DNA from: JAICMB01 sp035295125
Lineage (GTDB): Bacteria; Acidobacteriota; Terriglobia; Bryobacterales; Bryobacteraceae
Direction of reading: 5' to 3'
NCBI GenBank assembly: GCA_035295125.1
Contig: DATGJP010000068.1
Location: forward strand, 1-64,000
Length of the DNA stretch: 64,000 nt
Of the stretch, positions 51,669 through 60,599 are shown piece by piece (the stretch's first letter is position 1; every line of letters starts with the position of its first letter). Below the pieces are notes generated by a model, which saw nothing but the letters and a program-made list of their open reading frames with translations, did not search any database and had not been told where the DNA came from. A program made the translations under genes and the position numbers.

Positions 51669-53385
51669 CTTCCGCGGGATGGAAATCCTTCAATTCGACA
51701 CCCCAACCCGACCATCCCCGGCTCGCCGCGAATGAGTCCTCTTGAACCGAGAACGCCACATCGACACGCTTTCCAGGACTGAACTCCTCAGCGCGCGGTC
51801 CGTAATTCCAGGCTTTCGCCGTGATGAGGCGGCCATTCTGGCGGAAGTGGATCTTGAGGTGCTTTTCGCCAATCGGGACGGGCGGGGCCGCCACTTCGGC
51901 ATCTCTGATCGATACCACCGGGCATGGATTGCCGAATCCAAACGGCGCGAGCGACAGCAGTTCCATAGCGGAGCGGTCGTCGAGGTCCCGCATGGTGACT
52001 TCGGCGTCGACCGCGAGCTGCGGAATGAAGTCGTCCGGGGTGAGCCGTGAGAATGCATACTCGTTGAACCGCCGCCGAAACTCGTCCACGCGGCTCGCTG
52101 CCAGCGTCAAGCCCGCCGCCTGACGATGTCCGCCGAAGCGTGTGAAGAGGTCGGGCATCGCCTCCAGAGCTTCCAGCAGGTGAAACGGCCGGATGCTGCG
52201 GCCTGAGCCCTGAACCGAGCCGTCCTCTTCGCTGAGCACGAAAACGGGCCTGCAAAAGCGCTCTACGAGGCGGCTGGCGACAATGCCGACCACCCCGCGA
52301 TGCCATCCAGAGCCGCAAAACACCAGCGCCGCATCGCGCTCAGTGACGGGAGCGCCCTCGCAGGCCGCGAGAATCTCCTTCACCATGTCCTGCTCCGTCT
52401 GCTGGCGCTCGGCGTTCAGCTCGTGCAATTCGGACGCGATGCTGCGAGCGTTGTCTACGCTATCCGTAAGGAACATGCGGATAACGTTGTCGGCGTGCGC
52501 CATTCGGCCTGCGGCGTTAATGCGAGGCGCCACCCGAAAGGCTACTTCTTCCGCCGTCGGCCGCGACCCGGCGGGAAGCCCCGCGACGTCGAGCAAAGCC
52601 CGCAGACCGGCATTCCGCACCTTATCGAGCCCGTGCAGGCCATGCTTCACGATGACGCGGTTCTCGCCGGTCAATGGCACAACATCGGCGACGGTGGCGA
52701 TTGCGACAATCTTCAAAAACGACGCCAGCAGGCTGTCCACTCGCGCCGGGGGCCAGCGGAGCGCTGTTAGCAATCCCTGCACCAGTTTGAAGGCGACACC
52801 GGCGCCGCAGAGGTTTTTCTCGGGATAGCGGCAGCCCAGTTGATTGGGGTTGACTACGGCCAGCGCCGGCGGCAGTTCGGTGTCGGGCAGGTGGTGATCG
52901 GTGATGATGACGTCGACGCCCAACTGGCGAGCCACGCAGACCACCTCTTCGGCGCGAATTCCGGTGTCGACGCTGACGATAAGCCGGACGCCGCTTTGCG
53001 CAGCCTGCTCGATGACGTCGGTCCGCATGCCGTAGCCGTCTTTCAGGCGATGCGGCACATGGAAGCTCGCCTCGCCTCCCGCCACCTCGATGGCCTTTTT
53101 CAGCAGAACGATGGACGTGGTCCCATCCACGTCGTAATCGCCGTAGATGAGGATCTTTTCTTTGCCCTCGATCGCCAGTTTCAGCCGGTCGACGGCCTGG
53201 CGCATGCCTGCCATCAGAAACGGATCGTGCAGGTCAGCCAGCGACGGCCGCAGGAAGGTCATCGCGGCTTTGGGATCGCCAAATCCCCGGTTTGCCAGCA
53301 CGCGCGCCGTCAACGGACGAACACGCAGCGCGTCCACCAGACACTGCACCCGTTCCGGTTCGATCTGAGGGACAATCCAGCGCAA
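51637..53385 (-). CDS. recJ: single-stranded-DNA-specific exonuclease RecJ
   Basis: 582 residues, normal length. DHH family: motif I YGDYDVDGTTSI (D83-G88), motif II VSVDTGIRAEEVV, motif III ITDHHLPDTELP (163-165), motif IV near IATVADVVPLTGENR. The DHHA1 part has GRSIRPFHLLEALEAM and FGGHRQAAGLTLAASR, and an OB-like end (HFRQNGRLITAKAWNYG). It degrades single-stranded DNA 5' to 3' in recombination and mismatch repair. The start is TTG at 53385. It overlaps the convergent GT2 gene by 32 bp. Confidence 0.95.
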   Translation of the reverse strand: MRWIVPQIEPERVQCLVDALRVRPLTARVLANRGFGDPKAAMTFLRPSLADLHDPFLMAGMRQAVDRLKLAIEGKEKILIYGDYDVDGTTSIVLLKKAIEVAGGEASFHVPHRLKDGYGMRTDVIEQAAQSGVRLIVSVDTGIRAEEVVCVARQLGVDVIITDHHLPDTELPPALAVVNPNQLGCRYPEKNLCGAGVAFKLVQGLLTALRWPPARVDSLLASFLKIVAIATVADVVPLTGENRVIVKHGLHGLDKVRNAGLRALLDVAGLPAGSRPTAEEVAFRVAPRINAAGRMAHADNVIRMFLTDSVDNARSIASELHELNAERQQTEQDMVKEILAACEGAPVTERDAALVFCGSGWHRGVVGIVASRLVERFCRPVFVLSEEDGSVQGSGRSIRPFHLLEALEAMPDLFTRFGGHRQAAGLTLAASRVDEFRRRFNEYAFSRLTPDDFIPQLAVDAEVTMRDLDDRSAMELLSLAPFGFGNPCPVVSIRDAEVAAPPVPIGEKHLKIHFRQNGRLITAKAWNYGPRAEEFSPGKRVDVAFSVQEDSFAASRGWSGWGVELKDFHPAEVTSKPFVAGL

Positions 53386-53403
53386 AGTAAAACCCCGAAG
53401 CGA

Positions 53404-53904
53404 TCAGTTCTTCGAGAAGTACCCGCTCATCGGCGATTCGTCATCATCTTCATCCTCGGCGATGCTGCCGCCCATCATCTGGAGCTCGTCGAGCAGATCC
53501 GTGAATTCGTCGTACCACTCGGTCCGCAAGTCGAAGATATAGATGCGGCTGCCATAGTCGAAGGACAGCTCGAGCGAGCACGTAAAGCCGTCGTAGGCGC
53601 GCATTTCCGAAAGACGCCGTTCCAGGGTGCGGTACTCTTCGAGCGGCATTTCCGAATCTTCCAGCCCTTCCAGGGCGTGCTCAATCTCGTCGCCGGAGAA
53701 CTCCTGGTGGTGGAGCACGATCAACTGCGTTCCAACGGATTTTGCAGCGGTGACAAAATCCTTAAAATCCGGTTCCGAGTCGGTATCCCAAAAGATGGTC
53801 GGCGCGGTGTCGAGCACGCGCGAATAACCGTGGAAGATCGTCAATCCCTGCTCGTGCAGGTACGCTTCGATCTCTTCCTTGAGCGAGTCCAGGTTCTGTT
53901 TCAT
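53404..53904 (-). CDS. hypothetical acidic protein upstream of recJ
   Basis: 166 residues, no signal or membrane segment. Begins MKQNLDSLKEEIEAYLHEQG. A mixed alpha/beta pattern with LTIFHGYSRVLDTAPTIFWD and CSLELSFDYGSRIYIFDLRT and an acidic tail (EDEDDDESPM). I do not know the family, but its codon use and conserved-looking core suggest a real gene. It stops 18 bp before recJ on the same strand and may be cotranscribed with it. Confidence 0.75.
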   Translation of the reverse strand: MKQNLDSLKEEIEAYLHEQGLTIFHGYSRVLDTAPTIFWDTDSEPDFKDFVTAAKSVGTQLIVLHHQEFSGDEIEHALEGLEDSEMPLEEYRTLERRLSEMRAYDGFTCSLELSFDYGSRIYIFDLRTEWYDEFTDLLDELQMMGGSIAEDEDDDESPMSGYFSKN

Positions 53905-54031
53905 GCAGGTTTTGCGCCGCCCACCCCGAGGGAGACGTACGGGAAACTACACGTTATCACATAGGGCCCTTTTGCGATGGAGCCCATGTCGGCGGGCATC
54001 TGTTATACTGCGAAATAAGTCTCGGAGAAAT

Positions 54032-54385
54032 ATGCGGGAACCTCGTCTCGGCGACGTAATCGACGATCACTGTATTAAATGCCGAAGGATCACCAATCAC
54101 TCAATCGTCTCGCTTGTGAATGGGGAAGCGGCCAAGGTACGCTGCCGCACTTGTTATCACGATCATGATTATCGGCATGAGCAGGCTCCGCCGTCCAAGA
54201 AGGACTTGAAGAAGCAGGAGCTTTTCAAGGAAGTACTGTCGACCGTGGCGCCGGAAGCAGGGGCGGCGGAAGCAGGCGCTGCCGAAGAAGAAGCGGCTCC
54301 CGTGGAAGCGGCTGTCGAGAAGAAACCTCGGGGACGGGCGAAGAAGGTGGCGCCGGCGGCAGACCGCAACGTTTCGGCTCCTTAG
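54032..54385 (+). CDS. small zinc-ribbon protein with Ala/Glu-rich tail
   Basis: 117 residues from ATG 54032, with GGAG (54024-54027) and a TATACT box at 54004-54009 upstream; the open frame before it overlaps the divergent gene. Residues 10-45 contain CIKCRRITNHS and VRCRTCYHDHDYRH, two CxxC pairs that can bind zinc. The second half is Ala/Glu/Pro-rich and ends in a basic KKPRGRAKK segment, resembling nucleic-acid-binding tails. A small RNA- or DNA-binding regulator is possible. It stops one base before the convergent phosphodiesterase gene ends. Confidence 0.75.
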   Translation: MREPRLGDVIDDHCIKCRRITNHSIVSLVNGEAAKVRCRTCYHDHDYRHEQAPPSKKDLKKQELFKEVLSTVAPEAGAAEAGAAEEEAAPVEAAVEKKPRGRAKKVAPAADRNVSAP

Positions 54386-55165
54386 TTACTTCGTTTTGTA
54401 GCCTTTCTCTCGCAGGTATTGGACCAGTTCCCCAGGTCGATCAGTCTGGATTCCGTCGGCGCCGGCATCTATCGCCGCCTGCCAGTCTGCGGGGTTATCG
54501 GTCCGCCCTTGACGATCCACATATAAGTCGGCCCCGAATTCCTTCGCCAGCTTGATGACCTCCGGTTTCCAATCCGATGCGCCGAAAGCAATAACGCGCG
54601 GGTGCAACTCGGCGATAATACGCTGCACCATTTCGACGCTTACGGATTCCGGCATGATCTTCAGATTCCGGTTCAACTCCTGAATCTGTTTCGACAGCCG
54701 GCCGGAATAGATCACGACGTGATCGGACATGCCGTGCTTCTCGATGTGCTGCACAAGATCCTGGGCGGTCACGTCTTTGACATCCACGTAGATGCCGATT
54801 TTCCCTCGCGCCAGGTTTAACACCTCGTCAAAGGACGGCATCCTAACGCCGGCAAATTCCGAACCCTTCTTCACGCCGGCATCCAATGCACGAAGCTCGT
54901 CGAAGGTCATTTTGGCGATCTCACCGTGGCCGTTGGTGCATCGATCCACGGTAGCGTCGTGACTCAGGATGAGTTTACCGTCGGCGGTGGTCCGGACGTC
55001 CACCTCAATGAAGTCGGCTCCCAGCCGGATGGCTTCCTCAAAAGCGGGGATGGTGTTCTCAGGATGATGCAGGTGCTCACCGCGATGGGCAATGGCAACC
55101 ACATGACGTGTTTGCGCCGAAACATAGGGCATCAATAGGAGGGCAACACAGCAAAAGAATCGCAT
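54386..55165 (-). CDS. glycerophosphodiester phosphodiesterase, exported
   Basis: 259 residues. Signal peptide 1-17 (ends YVSAQ). GDPD core: VAIAHRGEHLHHPENTIPAF with the catalytic HRG, GADFIEVDVRTTADGKLILS with the metal-binding E-V-D, HDATVDRCTNG, and C-terminal GADLYVDRQGRTDNPADWQA and DGIQTDRPGEL. It hydrolyses deacylated phospholipids to glycerol 3-phosphate and an alcohol outside the cytoplasm. Related bacterial members are UgpQ and GlpQ; the short length is closer to UgpQ, but the signal peptide argues for a periplasmic or outer location. Confidence 0.93.
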   Translation of the reverse strand: MRFFCCVALLLMPYVSAQTRHVVAIAHRGEHLHHPENTIPAFEEAIRLGADFIEVDVRTTADGKLILSHDATVDRCTNGHGEIAKMTFDELRALDAGVKKGSEFAGVRMPSFDEVLNLARGKIGIYVDVKDVTAQDLVQHIEKHGMSDHVVIYSGRLSKQIQELNRNLKIMPESVSVEMVQRIIAELHPRVIAFGASDWKPEVIKLAKEFGADLYVDRQGRTDNPADWQAAIDAGADGIQTDRPGELVQYLREKGYKTK

Positions 55166-55190
55166 TCGGGCTCGATACGAAAGGATAGCG

Positions 55191-56768
55191 TTACTTCCGC
55201 TTCGCAGTCATGTCTCGGCCGCCCTGGTGCAGGATTGCATAGCCGTCGATAAACTCGATCTCGGCGTCGACCACCTTGAGGAAGAACTTAGTCTCAGACT
55301 CGGCGAAAACAGGAAACTTCGGTTGTCCTGTCGCTTGCGTCATAAGTTGTTCGCCTTCGAGCGTCACCACAATCTCGAAGCCCGGCTGAAGCTCGTAGGT
55401 GCCGGCGTAGTGTTCAAGAATTGAGCGCGGAACCATGATTTCTCTGCGCTCCGCGACGCTGTTGGCCTTTTTGACGGCTCTCTGATCGCGGCCGCCCTCG
55501 TGCAAAATCGCGTACTCACCGCCTTCATCCTGTTTAAACTCGACCTGGGCATCCACCACTTTCAGGAAGAACACGGTTTCCGATTGCGCGTGCATCTCGA
55601 ATTTGCCTTGTCCGGTTACCTGTCCCGTGAGTTGGGTGCCTTCGAGCCTGATTGTCAGGTTGATTCCGGGAGCAAACTCGTATGTTCCTACATACCCTGC
55701 CAACCTGGCAGCCGCCACAGTCACCTCCTGGCGTTCGGAAGTCAGTTGCAACGGTTCGCCGTGCGCAATGGCTCCCAGCTTCGAGGCGAGTTCGGTAGGC
55801 GCCCTACTGTTGAAATTACCGAGAACAACAACGGTCAATTTGTCTTCGGGGTAGTACGCCAGGTGGGCGTTGAAGCCCGGAATTGCGCCGGCATGATCAA
55901 TTAGTTTGCGGTTTCCGGCTGAATGCACGAAAAGACCAAAGGCGTAGTCGTTTCGGAACGGGGTTGTCATCTTCTGAAGCGATGTTGGCGACAGAATTTT
56001 CCCTCCGAACAAGCCGAGTTCCCATCGCAAAAGGTCCTCGGTGGTGGAATAGAGCGCCCCCGCTGAAAACGGAACGCTCATGTCGACGAAACCACCATTG
56101 ACCAGGCCGTGACTGCTGGACATGTAGCCGGCCGCGCGATGGGCAATAATTTCGGAACTCGAGTCATAACCTGTATCCTTCATGCCCAGCGGTGTAAAGA
56201 TGTTTTGCTTCAGGAACTCCTCATAACGCCGGCCGCTGATCTTCTCGATAAGGTAACCGAGAACAACATACCCGGAGTTGCTGTACTTCCAGTTCTCGCC
56301 AGGTTCGAAGTCCAGCGGCATATCGCGCAAGCCCGCTATCATTTTCTCCGGCGTGGTTGCCAGCCGCTCACCCTGCCCATCGTCATTTGATAGCCCCGAG
56401 GTGTGGGTAAGCAAGTGAAAGATGGTGATCTTGTTCCAGGCGGCAGGAGCATCGGGAATGTACTTCTTCACCGGATCTTCGAGCTTCAGTTTCCCGCGTT
56501 CCTCGAGCAGCAGGATGCACGCCGCTGTGAACTGCTTCGTTATTGACCCGAGCCGGTATTTGGAGGAAGGGGAATTGGGAACGTCCCATTCGAGGTTGGC
56601 CATCCCATAACCTTTGTTGAACAGGACTTCATTGCCGCGCGCCACCAGCACAGAGCCCATGAACGTCTTGGCAGACACATAGGACTGAACGATTTGGTCC
56701 ATCCGAGCGGTTTCCTGCCCCAGGCAGAGGGCTGCGACCGAGACGAACAGAATGAATTGTCGGACCAT
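55191..56768 (-). CDS. exported serine hydrolase (class C beta-lactamase family) with duplicated C-terminal domain
   Basis: 525 residues from ATG 56768 (a GTG four codons upstream is possible). Signal peptide to about residue 17. Penicillin-binding-protein-type hydrolase: SxxK as GSITKQFTA (S75/K78), YSNSGYVVLGYL as the YxN box, and HAGAIPGFNAHLAYY in place of KTG. After it, two copies of an approximately 85-residue beta domain lie in tandem: LAGYVGTYEFAPG to the phrase SETVFFLKVVDAQVEF, and LEHYAGTYELQPG to SETKFFLKVVDAEIEF, each ending with a variant of AILHEGGRD. These resemble DUF3471. Likely a D-amino-acid peptidase or esterase; substrate unknown. Confidence 0.9.
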   Translation of the reverse strand: MVRQFILFVSVAALCLGQETARMDQIVQSYVSAKTFMGSVLVARGNEVLFNKGYGMANLEWDVPNSPSSKYRLGSITKQFTAACILLLEERGKLKLEDPVKKYIPDAPAAWNKITIFHLLTHTSGLSNDDGQGERLATTPEKMIAGLRDMPLDFEPGENWKYSNSGYVVLGYLIEKISGRRYEEFLKQNIFTPLGMKDTGYDSSSEIIAHRAAGYMSSSHGLVNGGFVDMSVPFSAGALYSTTEDLLRWELGLFGGKILSPTSLQKMTTPFRNDYAFGLFVHSAGNRKLIDHAGAIPGFNAHLAYYPEDKLTVVVLGNFNSRAPTELASKLGAIAHGEPLQLTSERQEVTVAAARLAGYVGTYEFAPGINLTIRLEGTQLTGQVTGQGKFEMHAQSETVFFLKVVDAQVEFKQDEGGEYAILHEGGRDQRAVKKANSVAERREIMVPRSILEHYAGTYELQPGFEIVVTLEGEQLMTQATGQPKFPVFAESETKFFLKVVDAEIEFIDGYAILHQGGRDMTAKRK

Positions 56769-56921
56769 GGCTGAATCCACCCATTGCCGACTTCAGCTTA
56801 GTACATCGGTTCAAACTCCGCCAAAGTATCGGCACGGGGCCGGCGACCAACCTTCGGCAGGCACCATACAGCGCGGGCTGCTCGCTGGTTGGTATATGTT
56901 TGCGAGTTCTGAAACGTGTTC

Positions 56922-57866
56922 TCAGTGAAAGTTTGGTTTAAGGGGTGAAGCGGTAAAGGACAGGATAAAAATTGCCAGTGCCAGCCATGCCAGGCACGTG
57001 CGAGTCTGGTCCATTTTGGTGCCGTCGAAAATCACGGGATGGCGCATGCCGATGATCGCCAGCACGAGCGCCCACATTAACCACATCCAGGAATAAAAGA
57101 GACCAAGGGGGATCAACGCCGCGATGAAGATCTTCGAGGTAAGCCGATGCCGTTCACCGATGAGCGCATAAAGAATGTGTCCACCGTCGAGCTGACCAAC
57201 CGGCAGAAGATTCAACGCCGTCGAGAAAATCCCGACCCACGCCGCGCGGGCGACAGGATGAAGGTAGATATCCGTGACGGGGACACCGGGGAACATCGCC
57301 CCCTCCAGGATGCGCACTACGAGGGGTGTGCCGAAGATGAAGTCACCGCTGGTGACGATGCCGTGGACCACTTTCGAGTTCGCAATGCCAAAGATCAGCA
57401 CCGGCAGAAGAAACGCGAAACCGGCCAGCGGACCTGCGATGCCGACGTCGAACAGAGCGCGCTTGGTATAGATCGGCGAACGAATGCGGATGAAAGCGCC
57501 AAACGTCCCGATGAGCGTCGGCGCAGGCAGAAAATATGGCGGCGAGGCATCGATTCCGTAATGCAGGCAGGTCAGGTAGTGCCCCATCTCGTGCGCCAGC
57601 AGGATGAGCATCAGCGTCAGTGAAAATGGCAGGCCTTCGAGCAGCACCCCAGGATGCTTGACGAAACTGAGCATTACCGTAATGTTCTGATCGAGATCGG
57701 CAGGAGTGCCATCGCGAAAGCTGTGTGCCAATCCCGCCCCGACCAGCGTTGTGGTGAAGAACGTCAGCAGGAGAAGAAGAATATGGAGAGCGAGCCGGCG
57801 CATCGAGATTGCCGGCCTGGAAAACGCCAACACGCTCAGGCTTTCGGCGGAGGAAGGTGGAACCAC
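56922..57866 (-). CDS. site-2-type zinc metalloprotease (M50 family)
   Basis: 314 residues with about six membrane segments. The zinc motif HEMGH is at 92-96 and the second-site motif VGQLDGGHILYAL at about 223-235 (D227 as third ligand). A Gly-Pro phrase GIAGPLAGFAFLLP follows the classic pattern. Family members cleave membrane-embedded proteins, often anti-sigma factors. The GTG start is 5 bp after the HU-like gene; an ATG at 57803 could also start it. No PDZ domain is seen, so it belongs to the simpler M50 class. Confidence 0.88.
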   Translation of the reverse strand: MVPPSSAESLSVLAFSRPAISMRRLALHILLLLLTFFTTTLVGAGLAHSFRDGTPADLDQNITVMLSFVKHPGVLLEGLPFSLTLMLILLAHEMGHYLTCLHYGIDASPPYFLPAPTLIGTFGAFIRIRSPIYTKRALFDVGIAGPLAGFAFLLPVLIFGIANSKVVHGIVTSGDFIFGTPLVVRILEGAMFPGVPVTDIYLHPVARAAWVGIFSTALNLLPVGQLDGGHILYALIGERHRLTSKIFIAALIPLGLFYSWMWLMWALVLAIIGMRHPVIFDGTKMDQTRTCLAWLALAIFILSFTASPLKPNFH

Positions 57867-57871
57867 AAAAC

Positions 57872-58141
57872 TTATTGCAGCGTTTGCAGTTCCTTGCCGG
57901 GCTTAAACCGCACCGCTTTTCCGGGAGGGATGGCCACTTCGGCGCCGGTGCGCGGGTTGCGCCCAATACCGGTCTTGCGGGGACGCACGTTGAAGATTCC
58001 AAAACCGCGCAGTTCGATACGCTCGCCGTGCGCCAGTGCCCGTTTCATACTTTCAAAAACGGTTTCCACGGCCATTTCGGCTTTGGTTTTGGTGATTCCA
58101 GTTCGGTTTACGACTTCGTTTATGATATCGAGCTTGATCAA
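57872..58141 (-). CDS. HU/IHF family DNA-bending protein
   Basis: 89 residues, full length. The TTG start has GGGAGGA 6 bp upstream. MIKLDIINEVVNRTGITKTK begins it; ELRGFGIFNVRPRKTGIGRN PRTG and VAIPPGKAVRFKPGKEL carry the beta-arm and the RNP signature that holds the Pro which intercalates into DNA. In line with IHF-alpha or HU; the sequence alone does not separate them. It bends DNA for replication, recombination and regulation. Confidence 0.95.
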   Translation of the reverse strand: MIKLDIINEVVNRTGITKTKAEMAVETVFESMKRALAHGERIELRGFGIFNVRPRKTGIGRNPRTGAEVAIPPGKAVRFKPGKELQTLQ

Positions 58142-58254
58142 GACGTCCTCCCATGGACGAGCACTGATTCGCGGCTAGATTGCCCCGGCAGGTGCTAAAC
58201 AGGAGCAAACCTCATGATAGGATTAGGGTTAGCACCTTGTCAAGAACGCTTTCT

Positions 58255-58749
58255 ATGCCTGCTCCGCGCGCCTCGACTGGAATAGCTCCGGAAACGTTTC
58301 GCGACGCGTGCGCACAACATGCTGCCGGCGTGACGGTGGTCACCATGTGCGCCGACGATGGAACACCGCATGGACTCACGATCAGCTCGTTTACGCCGCT
58401 GTCGCTGAGTCCTCCGTTGATTCTCGTTTGCATCGATTACGCTTGTACGATCCTAAGCCATTTTCGCGGAGCCACGCATTTCGCGGTGAACATTCTCAGC
58501 GCGGGGCAACAGGCTTATTCGATCACGTTCTCGGAGAAGCCCGAAGGCCGCTTCGACGGCATCGACTGGTTTCCCGGCGCCACTGCCGTGCCCCTTCTGC
58601 CGGGAGCGCTCGCCTGGTTCGAGTGCGAGGTTTCGCAGGTGGTGGAGGCCGGTGATCACGTGATACTGATTGGCCGCGTCATTTACGCCGAAGCGCAGCC
58701 CGGTGAGCCGCTAGTTTATTTCGAACGGGGATACCACCGTCTGCTGTAG
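58255..58749 (+). CDS. flavin reductase-like protein (FMN-binding split barrel)
   Basis: 164 residues from ATG 58255; an earlier TTG at 58180 has no support. Typical flavin-reductase domain: FRDACAQHAAGVTVVTMCAD, DGTPHGLTISSFTPLSLSPP, LILVCIDYACTILSHF, FAVNILSAGQQAYSITFS, ALAWFECEVSQVVEAGDHVI and LVYFERGYHRL. It reduces FMN or FAD with NAD(P)H, usually for a two-component monooxygenase. No oxygenase gene lies nearby, so its partner is unknown. Confidence 0.93.
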   Translation: MPAPRASTGIAPETFRDACAQHAAGVTVVTMCADDGTPHGLTISSFTPLSLSPPLILVCIDYACTILSHFRGATHFAVNILSAGQQAYSITFSEKPEGRFDGIDWFPGATAVPLLPGALAWFECEVSQVVEAGDHVILIGRVIYAEAQPGEPLVYFERGYHRLL

Positions 58750-58764
58750 CTCCTCATTGCTTGA

Positions 58765-58926
58765 AGGTTGGAGCAAGAATGCACAGGCGAAACCGCCTGC
58801 GCCACTTTGGTTGTGGGGCTGGCGTTTTCGCCTGTCATTTCGGGGTGATGTCCAAGGCAGGCTGAAGGCCTGCTCCACCCTTCGACATCCTCCAAATCTT
58901 CGAGGGACTCGAAGAATCAGAGGCTG
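58765..58926 (+). repeat. dispersed repeat R2 downstream of flavin reductase
   Basis: Contains CACAGGCGAAACCGCCTGCG at about 58782-58801, GGCAGGCTGAAGGCCTGC at about 58856-58873 (inverted repeat) and CTTCGAGGGACTCGAAG near 58899-58915 (inverted repeat). About 115 bp are shared with 17845-17965 in reverse and about 85 bp with 27877-27980. No gene lies in it. Confidence 0.75.
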
Positions 58927-58970
58927 TGTGCCACCTTCTTCTGCGTAGGAGTATCCTTTGGTTTGCGGCT

Positions 58971-59567
58971 ATGATGCGCTCATGGGAGTGGGTTTTGTGT
59001 ATTGCTCTCTTGGCGGCTCCGCTACAATCTGACGAAATCGCAAACACCACAGGGAAGGGCGACTGGGCCGCCGATGGGGCCAACGTCGGCCTTTGGGGTG
59101 GCGAGAACTGGACCTGGGCCGTCTCCGTGCGGCCGTCCATCGCGTATACTCTGACCTCGATTTCGCTTCCCCTCTCCCTCGTCAATCCGCCCGGCGTCGT
59201 GAACATCGTGCTGGCGGAGGACGATCACGGTTTTCCTGGCAGACTGATTGAAAAGTTCACGATCGCGGTTAATGACCACGAAGCAGCACTCCAAAAGGTC
59301 ACGTCCATTCAGCATCCCCAACTCGCCGAAAACACTTTGTATTGGGTATTCGTGACGGCGGCGAATCCAACACGTATTTACTGGCACAACACCAGCGATA
59401 ACCCACCGCCGAGGGGATGCAAAGTAGCATTGCGCGAAAACCGATCCTCGTGGATTGTTCAGCACGACCAATTCCGGCCGCCCGGCTTAATCCTCTCCGG
59501 CGAACCGTTTAGCACACTCAAGGTGGCGCGCGTAACTGGACAATCCTATCCCCGTGTCTTACCTTAA
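58971..59567 (+). CDS. exported protein with choice-of-anchor-R-like beta domain
   Basis: 198 residues from ATG 58971 (or the next codon) with signal peptide MMRSWEWVLCIALLAAPLQS. The domain reads as a jelly-roll carbohydrate- or surface-binding kind: YTLTSISLPLSLVNPPGVVN, GFPGRLIEKFTIAVNDHEAA, LAENTLYWVFVTAANPTRIY and YWHNTSDN. It resembles the choice-of-anchor R group found in exported proteins, although no anchor is present at its C-terminus. The next gene, a TRAP solute receptor, starts 18 bp later on the same strand, so cotranscription is likely. Confidence 0.7.
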   Translation: MMRSWEWVLCIALLAAPLQSDEIANTTGKGDWAADGANVGLWGGENWTWAVSVRPSIAYTLTSISLPLSLVNPPGVVNIVLAEDDHGFPGRLIEKFTIAVNDHEAALQKVTSIQHPQLAENTLYWVFVTAANPTRIYWHNTSDNPPPRGCKVALRENRSSWIVQHDQFRPPGLILSGEPFSTLKVARVTGQSYPRVLP

Positions 59568-59585
59568 ATGTTGGAGTTTTCCAGC

Positions 59586-60599
59586 ATGTTACGGATTCTC
59601 GCTGCCCTTGTCTTCAGCGCTGCGACGGTCTTCGCGCAGACCACGGTAATCCGTCTTGGCACACTCGTGCCGAAGGATTCCCGGTGGTACGAAATTCTCG
59701 TGAAGATGGGCGAAGACTGGAAGAAAGCGTCCAACGGCAAGATCGAGCTGCGCATTTATCCCGGCGGCGAGCAGGGCGACGAGCCAGAGATGGTCCAGAA
59801 GATCCGGATCAAAAAGCTGCAGGCCGTGGCGCTTTCGGGAGCAGGATTGAGCGGCATCGACGCGGCCGTATCAGCGCTGCAGGTTCCCATGCTGCTCGAC
59901 TCTTACGATGAACTCGACTACGTGCGCGATCACATCTCCGATCGCCTCGAAAAAGGGATGAGGGAGCGCGGATTTGTCGTCCTGAACTGGGGCGATGCCG
60001 GCTGGGTTCACTTCTTCACCAAGCATCCGGCGACGAAACCGGACGATCTGCGCAAGCTTAAGCTGTGTGTTCTGCAAGGCGACAACAGCACCTTCGGTTT
60101 GTACCAGCAGTACGGGTTTCATCCCGTCGCGCTCGCGGCGACAGACATCTTCACCGGTCTGCAGACCGGCCTGGTGGACGCGATTCAGGCTCCTCCGCTG
60201 TTCGTGTTGAGCAATCAATGGTTCGCCGGTGCGAAGAACATGTTGGACATCAAATTCGCGCAGCTTGTCGGCGCAACGCTGATCTCGAAAAGCGTGTGGG
60301 ATTCGATTCCGGCCGCGATGCAAAAGCCCCTGCTGGATTCAGCGCGGACTGCCGGTGTCGGCCTGCGCGATGAAATCCGCAAAGCCGAAGCCGGCGCTAT
60401 ACCGCTCATGCAGCAGTTCGGGCTAAACGTGGAGCACCCCGATGCCGCGACCGTCGCGGAATGGCGGAAGCTGGCTGAGAGCATTTATCCGAAACTCAAG
60501 GGCCCCGTCGTCCCAGCCGACCTTTTCGATGAGGTCGTGCGACTCCGTGACGAGTACCGCAAAACCCACTCCACTCACACCGCGGTGAACAACAAGTGA
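59586..60599 (+). CDS. dctP: TRAP transporter solute-binding protein DctP-type
   Basis: 337 residues from ATG 59586, chosen because it opens with the signal peptide MLRILAALVFSAATVFAQ and GGAG lies upstream; another ATG 18 bp earlier is in frame. DctP fold: VIRLGTLVPKDSRWYEILVK, NGKIELRIYPGGEQGDEPEM and DAIQAPPLFVLSNQ. The Arg that binds the substrate carboxylate is expected near LRKLKLCVLQGDN. It captures a carboxylate outside the membrane for the permease that follows. The permease GTG overlaps its stop (GTGA). Confidence 0.92.
   Translation: MLRILAALVFSAATVFAQTTVIRLGTLVPKDSRWYEILVKMGEDWKKASNGKIELRIYPGGEQGDEPEMVQKIRIKKLQAVALSGAGLSGIDAAVSALQVPMLLDSYDELDYVRDHISDRLEKGMRERGFVVLNWGDAGWVHFFTKHPATKPDDLRKLKLCVLQGDNSTFGLYQQYGFHPVALAATDIFTGLQTGLVDAIQAPPLFVLSNQWFAGAKNMLDIKFAQLVGATLISKSVWDSIPAAMQKPLLDSARTAGVGLRDEIRKAEAGAIPLMQQFGLNVEHPDAATVAEWRKLAESIYPKLKGPVVPADLFDEVVRLRDEYRKTHSTHTAVNNK

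Noticed and set aside
52840..53964. Plus-strand open frame of 374 codons across recJ and the next gene
   Set aside because: It spans two well-supported minus-strand genes and contains no recognisable domain.
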